Assembly: GCF_921293095.1 (NCBI RefSeq)
Contig: NC_060256.1
Coordinates: 88,071,851-88,135,850 of the forward strand
Source: Ischnura elegans
Taxonomy: Eukaryota; Arthropoda; Insecta; Odonata; Coenagrionidae
Reading direction: 5' to 3'
Length of the DNA stretch: 64,000 nt
Shown: positions 39,554-49,159 of the stretch, piece by piece
How the letters are laid out: each line of letters begins with the position of its first letter
Numbering within the stretch: the stretch's first letter is position 1
Notes under the pieces: generated by a model
The model's database searches: none
Told to the model about the DNA's origin: nothing
What the model saw: the letters and a program-made list of their open reading frames with translations, nothing else
Translations under genes and position numbers: made by a program

Positions 39554-42069
39554 AACGATAAAAATTAGCCGTAAAAATCTGATCATAAGTTCGGGTACCG
39601 ACAAACAAAAGAACGATCACAACCTACGCATTGATCAGTGTAAATTAAAAGGGTTAATTAAGGATACAAACTGGGCATCTGTATTGGCAGAAGAAGTTAC
39701 TTCTACAGCGTGCTCCATGTTTATTGATACATTTCAGCGTTGCATTAACTTATCCAGGTATTCAGTGAATTCTGATGCTAAACGTTCACCAATATTAAAA
39801 CCATGGATGACCCAGGAACTTGTTAAAAAAGCTAAAAGAAAAGAACTACTATTCATTAAGACTAAATGCCACCCTAACAATGGAAGTTTGAGGAAACATT
39901 TCCTTAAATTTAGAAATAAATTACGAAAGGAAACTAAGATAGCCTTAAATCAGTACTATGTTAACAAGTTCCAAGTACTCAATTCAAATAAAAAAGAAAA
40001 ATGGAAGTTGTTAAATGAATTAACTGGAGAAGACAAAGCTGTCAAACAGGACCTGGAGCTAAATATTGATGGAGAATTAATAAATGATCCCTCTACTCTA
40101 GCACATGAATTTAACAAATATTTTATGAGTGTTTTTGATTCTGCTCAATTATTCCACGATACTCGTCATAACATACACTTAAAAAACCCTAGTGCAAATA
40201 ATAACGTGTTGAACTCTTTCTTCGTTGAACCAGTGACAGCTTATGAAATAACTACAATCGTAAATGCCCTTCCTTTAGGAAAAACTCCAGGGATAGATGA
40301 AATAGACTGCTGCACATTGAAAAGTGTAATCACAAATATAGCACCTGTTTTTGCCCATATCTGCAATTTGAGCTTCGAGAAAGGTGAATTTCCTAATCCA
40401 TTGAAAAAGGCAGTAGTCATTCCAGTATTTAAAAAAGGGGAACGGCTCAGTATTGAAAATTATAGGCCTATTTCACTACTTTCCATACTATCTAAAATAG
40501 TTGAGAAGTTGATGAAAAAAAGACTCCTTAGCTATCTCCATAAAGTAAAATTCTTTAGTGTGAATCAGTTTGGTTTTTTAAGTGGTAAAAGTACTGAACA
40601 CGCATTAATGAATTATATGACTGATGTTTTTGAAGGTATTAATGCCAAGAAACGAGATGGGACTATTTTTATTGACATCAAAAAAGCATTCGATTCATTA
40701 GACCACAAAATACTGTTACAGAAATTAGAAATGGCTGGCGTAAGAGGTATAGCTCTTAACTGGTTTCGGAGCTACTTAACTAATCGTTCACAATGTGTAA
40801 AGGTAAAAAACTCGTTTAGTGCCTTTAGCAGTATCAATACTGGTGTACCTCAGGGTTCTGTATTGGGCCCTATTCTCTCCTTAACTTATATTAATGATTT
40901 ATGTAACCTTGAATTAAATGGTAAGATAACAACTTTCGCAGATGATGTGGCCTTAAATTATGTGTATTCTACTTGGGATGAAGTTGTTAATGCCATGCAG
41001 CATGACTTATCCTGTCTACGACACTGGTTTCAATATAACGGCTTGGAACTAAGCGAAAGAAAAACACAATGTATGTTTTATGATATTTGTGACTATTATA
41101 ATCTTGATGTCAAATTACAGTATCACACCTTAGACTGTTCAATGCACTCTTGTACTTGCCCTGTTATTAAAATGACAAAAGAAGTGAAGTATCTGGGAGT
41201 AACATTAGATTATCGCCTGAAATGGGATAAGCAAATCGCAAATGTAAGTGCTGTTTTAAAGCGTAGTCTCACCAAATTTTATTTTATCCGTAATAAATGC
41301 CCTCTCTTTGCCCGAAAAATGATTTACCATGCTTTGGTACACTCCAAGTTGGATTATGGGCTTACTTGTTGGGGTGGAGCTTATTTTAACACCTTAAAAT
41401 CAGCCTACTTCGTGCAGAAAAAAATTGTTAGACTATTATTACTTAAAAAGCGTTACGAACATTCCCGTCCTTTATTCATTGAACTTAACATACTCCCGCT
41501 AAGATATATGTATTGTTATAAAGTGTTAAAAAATTTTTTTTTGCGTAGTGGATGTAGCCCAAAAATTTTTGGGAGCTATGTGCTGTTTAATTCTCGCAGA
41601 GGTTTCTCGATCCCTATGCACAAGCCTAATTTAACGATGTATAAAAGGAGTTTTTTTGTATATGGGACCAAAATTGTATAATATACTACCAAATACAATT
41701 AAAGAGACAAATTGTTTTGGTAAATACAAAAGGTTGATACAGAAATGGATAATGACTTTTGAAGACATCGAAAAGCTATGGTAAAGGGTCGGTATATTGC
41801 AGAAAATACCCTAGGCATCATATGTGTTGTACATTATATGTTGTATCTCATCTTAAGGTCAGCTCTGTTATTATATTATTACGCACGTTTTTTTTTCTCA
41901 AGGTATTGTGTATTTTGGTTGTATGTGTTATCATTTCCGCAATTTATGAAAATTGAAGTTAGCCTAAACACAGGCTTATTGCCTTTTGGGCTACCTTACT
42001 TCCTTGAATGGATGTAATAGTCTGTAAAAAATATGTATGCATGGAAGAATAAATTATTATTATTATTAT
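39516..42069 (+). mobile_element. CR1/Jockey-type LINE, 5'-truncated, with (ATT)n tail
   Basis: Comprises the end of the endonuclease, a nearly complete reverse transcriptase frame, a 3' UTR of about 290 bp and an AATTATTATTATTATTATTAT tail (42048-42068). It is 5'-truncated within the endonuclease coding region: the frame begins at TDHS, the last catalytic motif. This is the youngest-looking LINE in the window. Related tails at 5080-5425 and 20715-21118 show the family is repeated here. Confidence 0.8.
39522..41681 (+). CDS. Reverse transcriptase of a CR1/Jockey-type LINE (ORF2, truncated)
   Basis: 719 residues. Residues 5-9 (ITDHS) are the last endonuclease motif. RT blocks follow in order: AVVIPVFKKGERLSIENYRP (about 297-316), QFGFLSGKSTEHAL, FIDIKKAFDSLDH (about 383, first catalytic Asp), GVPQGSVLGPILS (about 441), TTFADDVAL (about 471, catalytic Asp pair intact) and VKYLGVTLDYRLKWD. 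The protein copies element RNA at a nicked target in the nucleus. The frame stops at KRSFFVYGTKIV. A neighbouring frame continues GPKLYNILPNTIKE and on to FEDIEKLW and a stop near 41780, so one extra G in the GGG near 41662 cuts off about 40 residues. Family ORF2 usually has about 900-1000 residues. No ORF1 upstream. Confidence 0.85.
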   Translation: MHMAITDHSLTTIKISRKNLIISSGTDKQKNDHNLRIDQCKLKGLIKDTNWASVLAEEVTSTACSMFIDTFQRCINLSRYSVNSDAKRSPILKPWMTQELVKKAKRKELLFIKTKCHPNNGSLRKHFLKFRNKLRKETKIALNQYYVNKFQVLNSNKKEKWKLLNELTGEDKAVKQDLELNIDGELINDPSTLAHEFNKYFMSVFDSAQLFHDTRHNIHLKNPSANNNVLNSFFVEPVTAYEITTIVNALPLGKTPGIDEIDCCTLKSVITNIAPVFAHICNLSFEKGEFPNPLKKAVVIPVFKKGERLSIENYRPISLLSILSKIVEKLMKKRLLSYLHKVKFFSVNQFGFLSGKSTEHALMNYMTDVFEGINAKKRDGTIFIDIKKAFDSLDHKILLQKLEMAGVRGIALNWFRSYLTNRSQCVKVKNSFSAFSSINTGVPQGSVLGPILSLTYINDLCNLELNGKITTFADDVALNYVYSTWDEVVNAMQHDLSCLRHWFQYNGLELSERKTQCMFYDICDYYNLDVKLQYHTLDCSMHSCTCPVIKMTKEVKYLGVTLDYRLKWDKQIANVSAVLKRSLTKFYFIRNKCPLFARKMIYHALVHSKLDYGLTCWGGAYFNTLKSAYFVQKKIVRLLLLKKRYEHSRPLFIELNILPLRYMYCYKVLKNFFLRSGCSPKIFGSYVLFNSRRGFSIPMHKPNLTMYKRSFFVYGTKIV

Positions 42070-42264
42070 CCATAATAGCCAACGCTTCAAGCTCCGACTC
42101 GGGGCTTATCCTCAAGGCTACTGAGTGTTGTTTTTTATGTGCTTTTGAAATGCATCGTGAGATTAAAAAGACTATTGAAAGGTAAGGAGGCGAGGGAAAA
42201 AAACAACATTCAGCAACCCTGAGAATGAGCTCCGAGTCGGAGCTTGAAACTTTAGCTATTATGG
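42070..42264. repeat. Fold-back element (195 bp) abutting the LINE tail
   Basis: CCATAATAGCCAACGCTTCA at the left and its complement TGAAACTTTAGCTATTATGG at the right. Pairing extends about 65 bp (AAGCTCCGACTCGGRGCT, GTTGTTTTTT on each arm), with a loop of roughly 55 bp. It begins directly after the ATT tail of the LINE. No coding content, no CTGATGA box. Confidence 0.65.
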
Positions 42265-42269
42265 ATAAA

Positions 42270-42570
42270 TTAACTCTGTGGGTATCCCGAGAAGAGATTA
42301 CCCACATTAATCGCCGGGGAATCATCAAATCATATTTCGCAATCTTAGGATCATTTACTATTAATGATGATGCACTTGTTGCGTGTTTTCCGATGCTTGA
42401 TTACAAAATTCAAAGATCGGTTTTGGATTTTACTCCATCACAAGGTCTTACATTAAAAATAATGCCATGATATTTATTGGAGTTTTTGTAGTCTGATCGC
42501 GTGTCGTTGACCTGAGTGCGTGTCCTGTGTCCGGCGAACGAGCGCGTATCTGATTAATACCAGGGTGATA
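42270..42570. other. No recognisable feature
   Basis: An 81-residue open frame (42225-42470) partly overlaps the fold-back and has no known motif. Confidence 0.4.
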
Positions 42571-42571
42571 A

Positions 42572-43204
42572 CAGGGTGAAAACGAAATGTATTGATTGCG
42601 ATTCCTTACCCACCATTAGTGTATTCATAATATACAAATTATTTGGTTTTTGAAATCCCAGTTAAAGACGAATGGCAATGGTCAATTTTATCCTCATTTG
42701 AAAGAGGCCAGATTGGCGCCTATGCGATACCACTCCACGTGACGTCACAGAGACCTAGTTTCTATACGAGTAAATAGGAGTTCTACATCGTCTGAGATTA
42801 CCAATGCATGCATGAGGCACAGAGCTAAGGGAAACATCTGTTAACAATCACCTATTAAAACTGCCTATGGTCGGAAAGTTTCCTTCGTTTGATAAGGTAC
42901 GTATTGATAATCCTTATTTAAGCCTAGCGCTACCTGCTAGCAGCCTGCGCCGTATCAGCGCTCAAAGCCTCGCCCCAAGGTCACCTCACAATGCGGCAGC
43001 GGGAACCAGACTGACGTCACACGGGCTTTTCCCATCATTCATAATTTGCCGTCGCGTTATCGCGCGCTTGAAATTTTTCACTTTTCATGTCATCGCGAAA
43101 AATATATATTATCATTTAAAAATCTAAAAGCGTGAAATGCATACTTCAGGAGTAATAAACATTCGATTTAGTCAATAAAAAAATAATAGGAAAGCACCCT
43201 ATTG
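42572..43204. mobile_element. MITE-1 copy F (forward, left end eroded)
   Basis: Colinear with copy B from AAAACGAAATGTATTGATTG to AATAGGAAAGCACCCTATTG. The left terminal 20 or so bases are replaced by ACAGGGTG. One of the two GCTACCTGCTAG units is missing. Confidence 0.8.
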
Positions 43205-43262
43205 GCGTCTCCACTATGAAAGCATTGTTTGTTTTCTTTATATATATCTATGGGAAAAATTA

Positions 43263-43332
43263 GGGGTATATGGTAGCTTGGTGGTTAGAACGCATGGCTG
43301 CTGATAGAGAAGTCACGGGATCATATTCCGGT
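43263..43332 (+). repeat. tRNA-like sequence
   Basis: TATGGTAGCTTGGTGGTTAG, GCATGGCTGCTGAT and CGGGATCATATTCCGG resemble A box, anticodon arm and a poor B box. The first two blocks are shared with 13500-13571. SINE head or pseudogene. Confidence 0.35.
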
Positions 43333-43339
43333 GAATCCT

Positions 43340-43735
43340 TAAGACACCCAGAAACAAAATCCTCGAAGTTCGATGTGGTCTAAGCATGAGGACTGCCCCC
43401 AACCTGAATACAAGAAATTCGCATGCCCGTGAATTGGTTCGGGGTGAGCTCTATCCTCACCTATCCAAACAAATCTAAGAATTTTATCAATGAATGAGTG
43501 AAGAAACTCATCCCTAACTGGCAAATATAAAAAAATTGGCTATAGTCGCAATCATAAGAGCTGGTTATAGTGTAATATGGCGTAATCTGGCGTAGATTTT
43601 TAAAATTAAACAGCGGGAAACATAAAATCAAAACCGAAAAAAGATATTGGAGGGCATTACTAATTATAATGTTATTTGTCATAAAAAATAAATTTGCGAA
43701 CTACAGCGGCAAATCATTTTGACTCCGACAGCAAT
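43340..43735. other. No recognisable feature
   Basis: AT-rich DNA. Short minus-strand open frames are unrecognised. Confidence 0.45.
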
Positions 43736-44153
43736 GCCTCGTTCACATTACGATTGTCCGAGCGATCGTCCCAACGATAGTTGGCCGAACTAGCCGTGTG
43801 AATGCATGTCCTGACAATTGTTCACGTAGTTCCGAACGTTGCCACTTTACGATGGTTAGGCGCTGAGAGACCGGAAACGGAAGCGACAATTGAAAGACGA
43901 AAAGCTCGTGAAGCTCTATTTTTTCATGGATTTGTCCTAGGAAGGAAGAATCTGGGCGGAAGAATAATTATTCGGTAAATACACGTTGAACACAGTAATA
44001 TCTTGTCCCTGCATACCTCAACAGCTTTGCTAATCGTCAATTTCCCGTTCACTTTAGATGTGAGCACTAGAGGGCAGCACAGGTTTTAACAATCGTCGTG
44101 TGAATGCACGATAGTTCCGACAATCGCTGGAACAATCGTAATGTGAATGAGGC
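43736..44153. mobile_element. MITE-3 copy 2 (uninterrupted)
   Basis: 418 bp with inverted ends GCCTCGTTCACATTACGATT and AATCGTAATGTGAATGAGGC. Imperfect pairing (CGATYGT, AACTATCGT-type) continues to about 40 bp. No coding frame. It supplies the empty-site reference for the MITE-1 insertion at 19577. Flanks AAT/TTA give no clear target duplication. Confidence 0.8.
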
Positions 44154-44175
44154 TTAAGTGCTAATGGTTGTACTG

Positions 44176-44640
44176 GAAACAGTAAAAAGGATTGGTTTGT
44201 AGATTCTGGGGGAACTACTCATATGACTTATTCCTTATAAAGATATTTTGTTAAATGATAGGCATTCATATTCTGGATGTGTTTTCACTTGTTTAGGAGG
44301 ACCAGTCTCATGGAGTGGTTGAAAACAAAAATGTACTGCTCAATCGTCTCGTGAGGCAGAATATATTGCTATTTCTAAGGCTACTAGGGAGGCAATTCAT
44401 CTTAAAAAATCTTATTTCCAAATAATTTCAGCTACGGGAAAATTTACTATTTTGAGGACAATTAGAGTGTCTTCAAGTTCGCAGAAAATCCTATTCTTCA
44501 TTATAGGATGAAGCATGTACATGTGAAATAGCATTGTGTTAGAGAACAAATATAAAATGGTAATGTTAACAAAGATTTTCTCTCCACTGAAGAAATGATA
44601 GCTCACATACCAAATGTTAAAATCGTATCAAACATAAAAA
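44176..44640 (+). pseudogene. Copia-type retrotransposon pol remnants (protease and RNase H)
   Basis: 44176-44240 reads TGNSKKDWFVDSGGTTHMTY then a stop. DSGxxxHMT is the Copia aspartic-protease signature with the catalytic Asp-Ser-Gly. About 50 bp later, 44290-44470 reads GGPVSWSG, stop, KQKCTAQSSREAEYIAISKA and TREAIHLKKS, the C-terminal RNase H region (family form SxxEAEYxA). Remnants of the family's ENPxxHxRxKHI, YHFVREQ and DxLSTEEMIA segments follow in broken frames to about 44640. Integrase and RT between protease and RNase H are deleted. Confidence 0.75.
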
Positions 44641-44888
44641 TGTATGCAGAGTTAAAGTATGATTTAATAATTCTTTTTTATGTAATTTTTAATGGTGTCA
44701 TTTCATTGTTAGCATAGGTGATTCAGTTGATCGAAATGCTGAAAAATTTATTTATGTACTTCAATTAATTACATTTTCCTAACTAATTACATATTGTGTT
44801 AATTTTGCTCAGTGCCGTTGATATGAAGATTACTAATGTAATTTATTGTGACTAATGTTGTAATACATCTTTAATTACGGGGAGAGTG

Positions 44889-45067
44889 TTAATATATTTG
44901 TAACTTTCAGTTGTGTTCGTTGCTTGGCGACCAAATATATTTATGTACTGTGTGCAACAATACTCTTCTGATCTGATATTCATTAAAATAAAGTGTCTTA
45001 ATTGAAGTCATATTTTTCAAATAAACTCAACCAGTGTCTTCTTTAAGTTCGCGTAAAGATACAAACA
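44889..45067 (+). mobile_element. Probable 3' LTR of the Copia remnant
   Basis: A polypurine stretch GGGGAGAG (44881-44888) is followed by TGTTAATATATTTG, the usual start of a Copia LTR. The segment ends ...GATACAAACA at 45067, giving TG...CA termini and a length of about 180 bp. AATAAA occurs near 44987. No 5' LTR was found upstream, so the right boundary cannot be confirmed by comparison. Confidence 0.5.
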
Positions 45068-45069
45068 GG

Positions 45070-45720
45070 ATGAAATTAAACATGAAAAAAACGAAAATTA
45101 TAAAGCCAGTAAGAAATCACGCTAAATCATTGTTTTTGGGAATGGCTTAGTAAGGAATACGGCGAAATTAATATAATCTATTATAGGTAGATAGGTAAAA
45201 ATAAAATTTTCAGAGAAAATAATGGAAATAATGGTGAATTTCAGTGTTTTGTAAAAGGAAAAATAGAATGAACAGTTGAAAAAAATTATCGCAGAAGAGG
45301 CTCGATCTTGGGACAGGGAAATAGCCATCCATCAGCGTGATCACAGGACTACGTGATTCTGGACTACTGGATATTAATTTAATGTTTAAACTCTTGGTTG
45401 TATGACCTCATATGGGGTGATTCGAGGATAGCGCGCGATGGACTATAGCAACGTAAAGTTTGACTGAGACCCGATTTAGGACAAACCCCTTGTGAGTTGT
45501 GGTCAGTGATTGGTGGAATATTTCACTTTTGGGTGATACTAATTCCAGTTCCGCTAAGTTAAGCCGTTGCGAACGAGGCTTCACAGAGCCACGCAAGCTT
45601 CAAGCGAGTCTAGATATTCATCCTGGATGGTGACGTCCCTCGTCATAAATACATATTAAACAAATGGCGGATCAATAAATGAGCGAGTTTTAAAATAAAT
45701 AGTAGAGATGTAGGCCGTAT
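45070..45720. other. No firm feature
   Basis: AT-rich DNA. A weak minus-strand tRNA-like pattern around 45290-45365 (CCAAGATCGAGCC) is too poor to call. Confidence 0.4.
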
Positions 45721-45724
45721 CGCT

Positions 45725-46110
45725 GCGCGCTGGTCCCATTGTTCCCGAACGCACAATATTGGTCCCCACTACCCCTCCGCTTCAACGGGCCACAACAATT
45801 GAATTGGGCAGTTGAATGGGAGGGGAGTTGAATGGTGGGAGTGAAATGGGGTCTTGGAGTGCGGTGTGGAATGGGGTACAGTGAGCCCCGGGGCGTGAGC
45901 CATATAATAGGGGATTATGATGCGGTCAAGGAGTGGGGGGGCTCGCATCGGGGGGGTGTTTATAGTATTCACCCCCTCCACGCACTGGAGTTCATTCAAC
46001 CGACCCCCTCCCCTCACTGACTGGTTTTGCGGGCCAGGATTTCTGGGTTGTTGTGACCCTAGGGGAGGGGACACCCCTCTCCTTAGCTACAAATGGTTTC
46101 CACCAGTTCC
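45725..46110. repeat. G-rich low-complexity stretch
   Basis: Runs of TGGGAG, TGGAATGGGG and GGGGGGG on the plus strand and C-rich runs near 45970-46015. Open frames on both strands here (45769-46183) follow from composition. Confidence 0.45.
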
Positions 46111-46114
46111 TAGA

Positions 46115-47158
46115 GTTCTAAAGGTTTGTCGTTTAGCCTCTCCCTTTAGCGCACATGAGTCCCGGCGCGGCCTGGTTAATTGAAGACGATCCCCATTGTA
46201 TTCCTCCGAACACGCGTGCTCCATTCAGCGTTTTCTCGATTGCCTCCGGTAACACCGCGTTTCCAATATTTCTCGCCCGCACTGTACACCTTCAAAAGGG
46301 TGTGGAAATATCTCACCTAGCAATTTATAACGTGTGAGACACATAAATATTCATCACAGAGGCCTAACATATTTAAAATAATGCATGAAGGTGAAGAAAA
46401 TTTCCAACGTTACGCATGATAAATCAAAAAAACTTCGCTACATTCAATACAGCTTTAGATATTTCCCGATCAATTTTTATCGAATATAGGAAGCTATGTT
46501 ACATTTAAGAAAGTTTTTTTCACTTACAATTAGAGGCCATTTTATAATACCTGGTTTGCGCTAGGTAATAATAAGGTGATACAGCCTTACACTTTACCCA
46601 TTGGTGGCTGAAATTTCAGGTTAACTTGAAGCCTGATAAAATACAAACGCTATCCAGAACTGCAAGGTAAGTGGAAGACTGTACCATGTAATGTTAAGCT
46701 TTAACCAGGCATTATAAAACCGACTCTAATTAAGTTTAATTACAAAACTATATTGCTTGGTATATAATAAGTAAGAGAGATATTTTATCGAATAGATAGC
46801 TGTAGAAATTTGTCTTCCCATCTCCCAAAAATAGATAATGAAAACTTTATTAAATGACACTGTTTAGTCAACCACCTTAACGCAAGCCTTAATTTTAATG
46901 GGCCTCTGCTGAGCTGCGGGCCTACGAGAGTCAATGGCCCTGGATGGAGGTACAACCCGGTTGCATTATCAAATCTATGCGCAAAAGCAGCTGTCAGAGA
47001 TTAGCTCTACTCTAACCTACCCAAACCAAATTACGAAGTATAAACGGCTGCGATACTGGTGGGGTAGAGTCCTCGCCAGCAGATCGGAAAGTCGCGGGGC
47101 CCTTTCTTCCCTACCTTCCCCTCGTGGTGTAAATGGCCTTATCCGTCAGTCGCCTCCT
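46115..47158. other. No recognisable feature
   Basis: Mixed DNA. A 100-residue open frame at 46934-47236 enters the MITE at its end and has no known motif. Confidence 0.45.
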
Positions 47159-47159
47159 C

Positions 47160-47715
47160 TTAACCCTGGACATGCAATCCTTGTTCCAATACCAGTGACG
47201 TGCGGTCTAGGAGACCGCAATAAAAAAAATTCATAAAACGTTGCAAAGTTATTTTTAATGCCTAGTTTAATGTTTGTTTGACTTCTCAAATATTGCAAAA
47301 CTTATATTTAATATTAAAACGCTTGATTTGTTATTATTATCGAACTTTATTTAACTAAGTACTTGATTATCCCCGTTATGCAACTAAAAATGCTTCCTTA
47401 CAAATTATTAATTATTACTATTCCTGAAAAATCACTAGGATTTGTTTTTTAGATGTTTTTGAATTATTTCCACGAGCATTACGAATATTGGTTTTTCCAA
47501 TTTAGTGACGTGAGGTCTCACAGACCGCTACTCAAATTCAGTTGCAAATTTATAAATAAATAATAAGACGTTAAATTTTAAGTTTCTGTGTCCTTATTAA
47601 CCAAATGATGACGCTCACGAGGATAATAGACATTTTTAAATATCAATTTTGAAAATATTCATAATTATAGAAACGCAGCGGTCTCTCAGACCGCACGTCA
47701 CCGGTTAAGGGTTAA
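47160..47715. mobile_element. MITE-4a, piggyBac-like, with hairpin ends
   Basis: Bounded by TTAA at 47160-47163 and 47712-47715. The element begins CCCT and ends AGGG, as piggyBac elements do. Subterminal inverted blocks GTGACGTGCGGTCT then AGACCGC lie 29 bp inside the left end and 7 bp inside the right end. Each block is itself a small hairpin (GCGGTCT-loop-AGACCGC). A third copy (GTGACGTGAGGTCT, CAGACCGC) sits internally at 47503. No transposase frame. The left end carries about 22 bp more than the right. Confidence 0.65.
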
Positions 47716-47719
47716 TACC

Positions 47720-47958
47720 TTGCTATACTTCATAACTACCGTGTAAAAGAATAAAATTTAGTATTTCTTCCACTAATCGCTTCGTTGTTTCGAAAGGACT
47801 GTGGCAGTAACTCTTTGGCTCGCCCTTCTAAAATTATACCTATATATCAACAACCGCCACAAGATAATGCACCTGGAAAGTGACTCTGAGCTGCTAAAAC
47901 CCAGGTCGGTAAACTTTAAAGAGTGGAGTTTACGATTGTGTTTTAAACAGATGTGGTA
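47720..47958. other. No recognisable feature
   Basis: Short unassigned stretch between two MITEs. Confidence 0.45.
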
Positions 47959-47959
47959 A

Positions 47960-48545
47960 CAATAGGGTAGTTTCCTTCATCAAAGAAAACAAAAGGCATT
48001 GATTGCGATTCCTTACCAACAATTAGTGTATTCATAATTTACAAATTATTTGGTTTTAGAAATACCGGTTTAGACGAATGGCAATGGTCAATTTTAAACG
48101 CATTTGAAAAAGGCCAGAATGGCGCCCGTGCGATGCCACTCCACGTGATGTCACAGGGACCTAGTTTCTATACGAGTAGATAGGAGTTTTACATCGTCTG
48201 AGATTACCAATGCATGCAAGAGGCACAGAGCTCAGGGGAACATCTCTTAATAATCACTTATTAAAATTGTCTAAGGTCGGAATGTTTCCTTCGTTTGATA
48301 AGGTATTAATAATCCTTATTTAAGCCAAGCGCTACCAACTAGCAGGGTACTCAGCTACCTGATATCAGCCTGCGTCGTATCAGCGCTCAAAGCCTCGTCC
48401 CATGGTCACCTCACTTGCGGCAGCGGGAGCCAGAACAACATCACACGGAGTTTTCCCAGCATTCATACTTAGCCGTCGCGTTTTCGCGCGCTTGAAAATT
48501 TTCACTTTTCATTTAATCGCGAAAAATAGATATCGTCATTTAAAA
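47960..48545. mobile_element. MITE-1 copy G (forward, right end missing)
   Basis: Starts with the full left end CAATAGGGTAGTTTCCTTCA and follows copy B to GATATCGTCATTTAAAA at 48545. There it joins the next copy directly; the last 95 bp or so, including the right inverted repeat, are absent. Confidence 0.8.
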
Positions 48546-49156
48546 CCCACCATTAGTGTATTCATAATATACAAATTATTTGGTTTTAGAAATACCGGTT
48601 TAGAATGGCAATGGTCAATTTTTATCCTCATTTGAAAAAGGCCAGATTGGCGCCCATGCGATGGCAGTGCACGTGACTTCACAGGGACCTAGTTTCTATA
48701 CGAAAGGGTAGGAATTTTTCATCGTCTGAGATTACAAATGCATGCATGAGGCACAGAGCTCAGGAACACACCTCTTTATATTCACTAATTAAAATTACTT
48801 AAGTACGGAAAGTTTCCTTTGTTTGATAGGGTAGTAATAATCCTTATTTAAGCCAAGCGCTACCTACTAGCAGGGTACTCAGCTACCTGCTAGTAGCCTG
48901 CGTCGTATCAGCGCTCAAAGCCTCGCCCCAAGGTCATCTTATACGGCGATAGCTGGAACCAGAAAAACGTCACACGGGCTTTTCCCATCATTCCTACTTA
49001 GCCGTCTCGTTTCCGCGCGCTTGAAAATTTTCACTTTTCGTTTGAAGGCGAAAAATGGATAAAGTCATTTAAAAATCTAAGAGCGTGAAATGCATACTCC
49101 AGGAGTAATAATCTTTCGATTAAGGCAATAAAAAATAATAGGAAACAACCCTATTG
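48546..49156. mobile_element. MITE-1 copy H (forward, left end missing)
   Basis: Begins abruptly at CCCACCATTAGTGTATTC, about 60 bp into the element, and runs to the right end AATAGGAAACAACCCTATTG. Together with copy G it forms a head-to-tail dimer with one left end and one right end. Confidence 0.8.
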
Positions 49157-49159
49157 CCT

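Noticed and set aside
42225-42470. 81-residue frame downstream of the fold-back considered as a transposase piece
   Set aside because: It begins inside the fold-back arm and shows no transposase signature.
45290-45365. tRNA-like pattern on the minus strand
   Set aside because: Only a weak CAAGATCGAGCC B box; no arms can be drawn.
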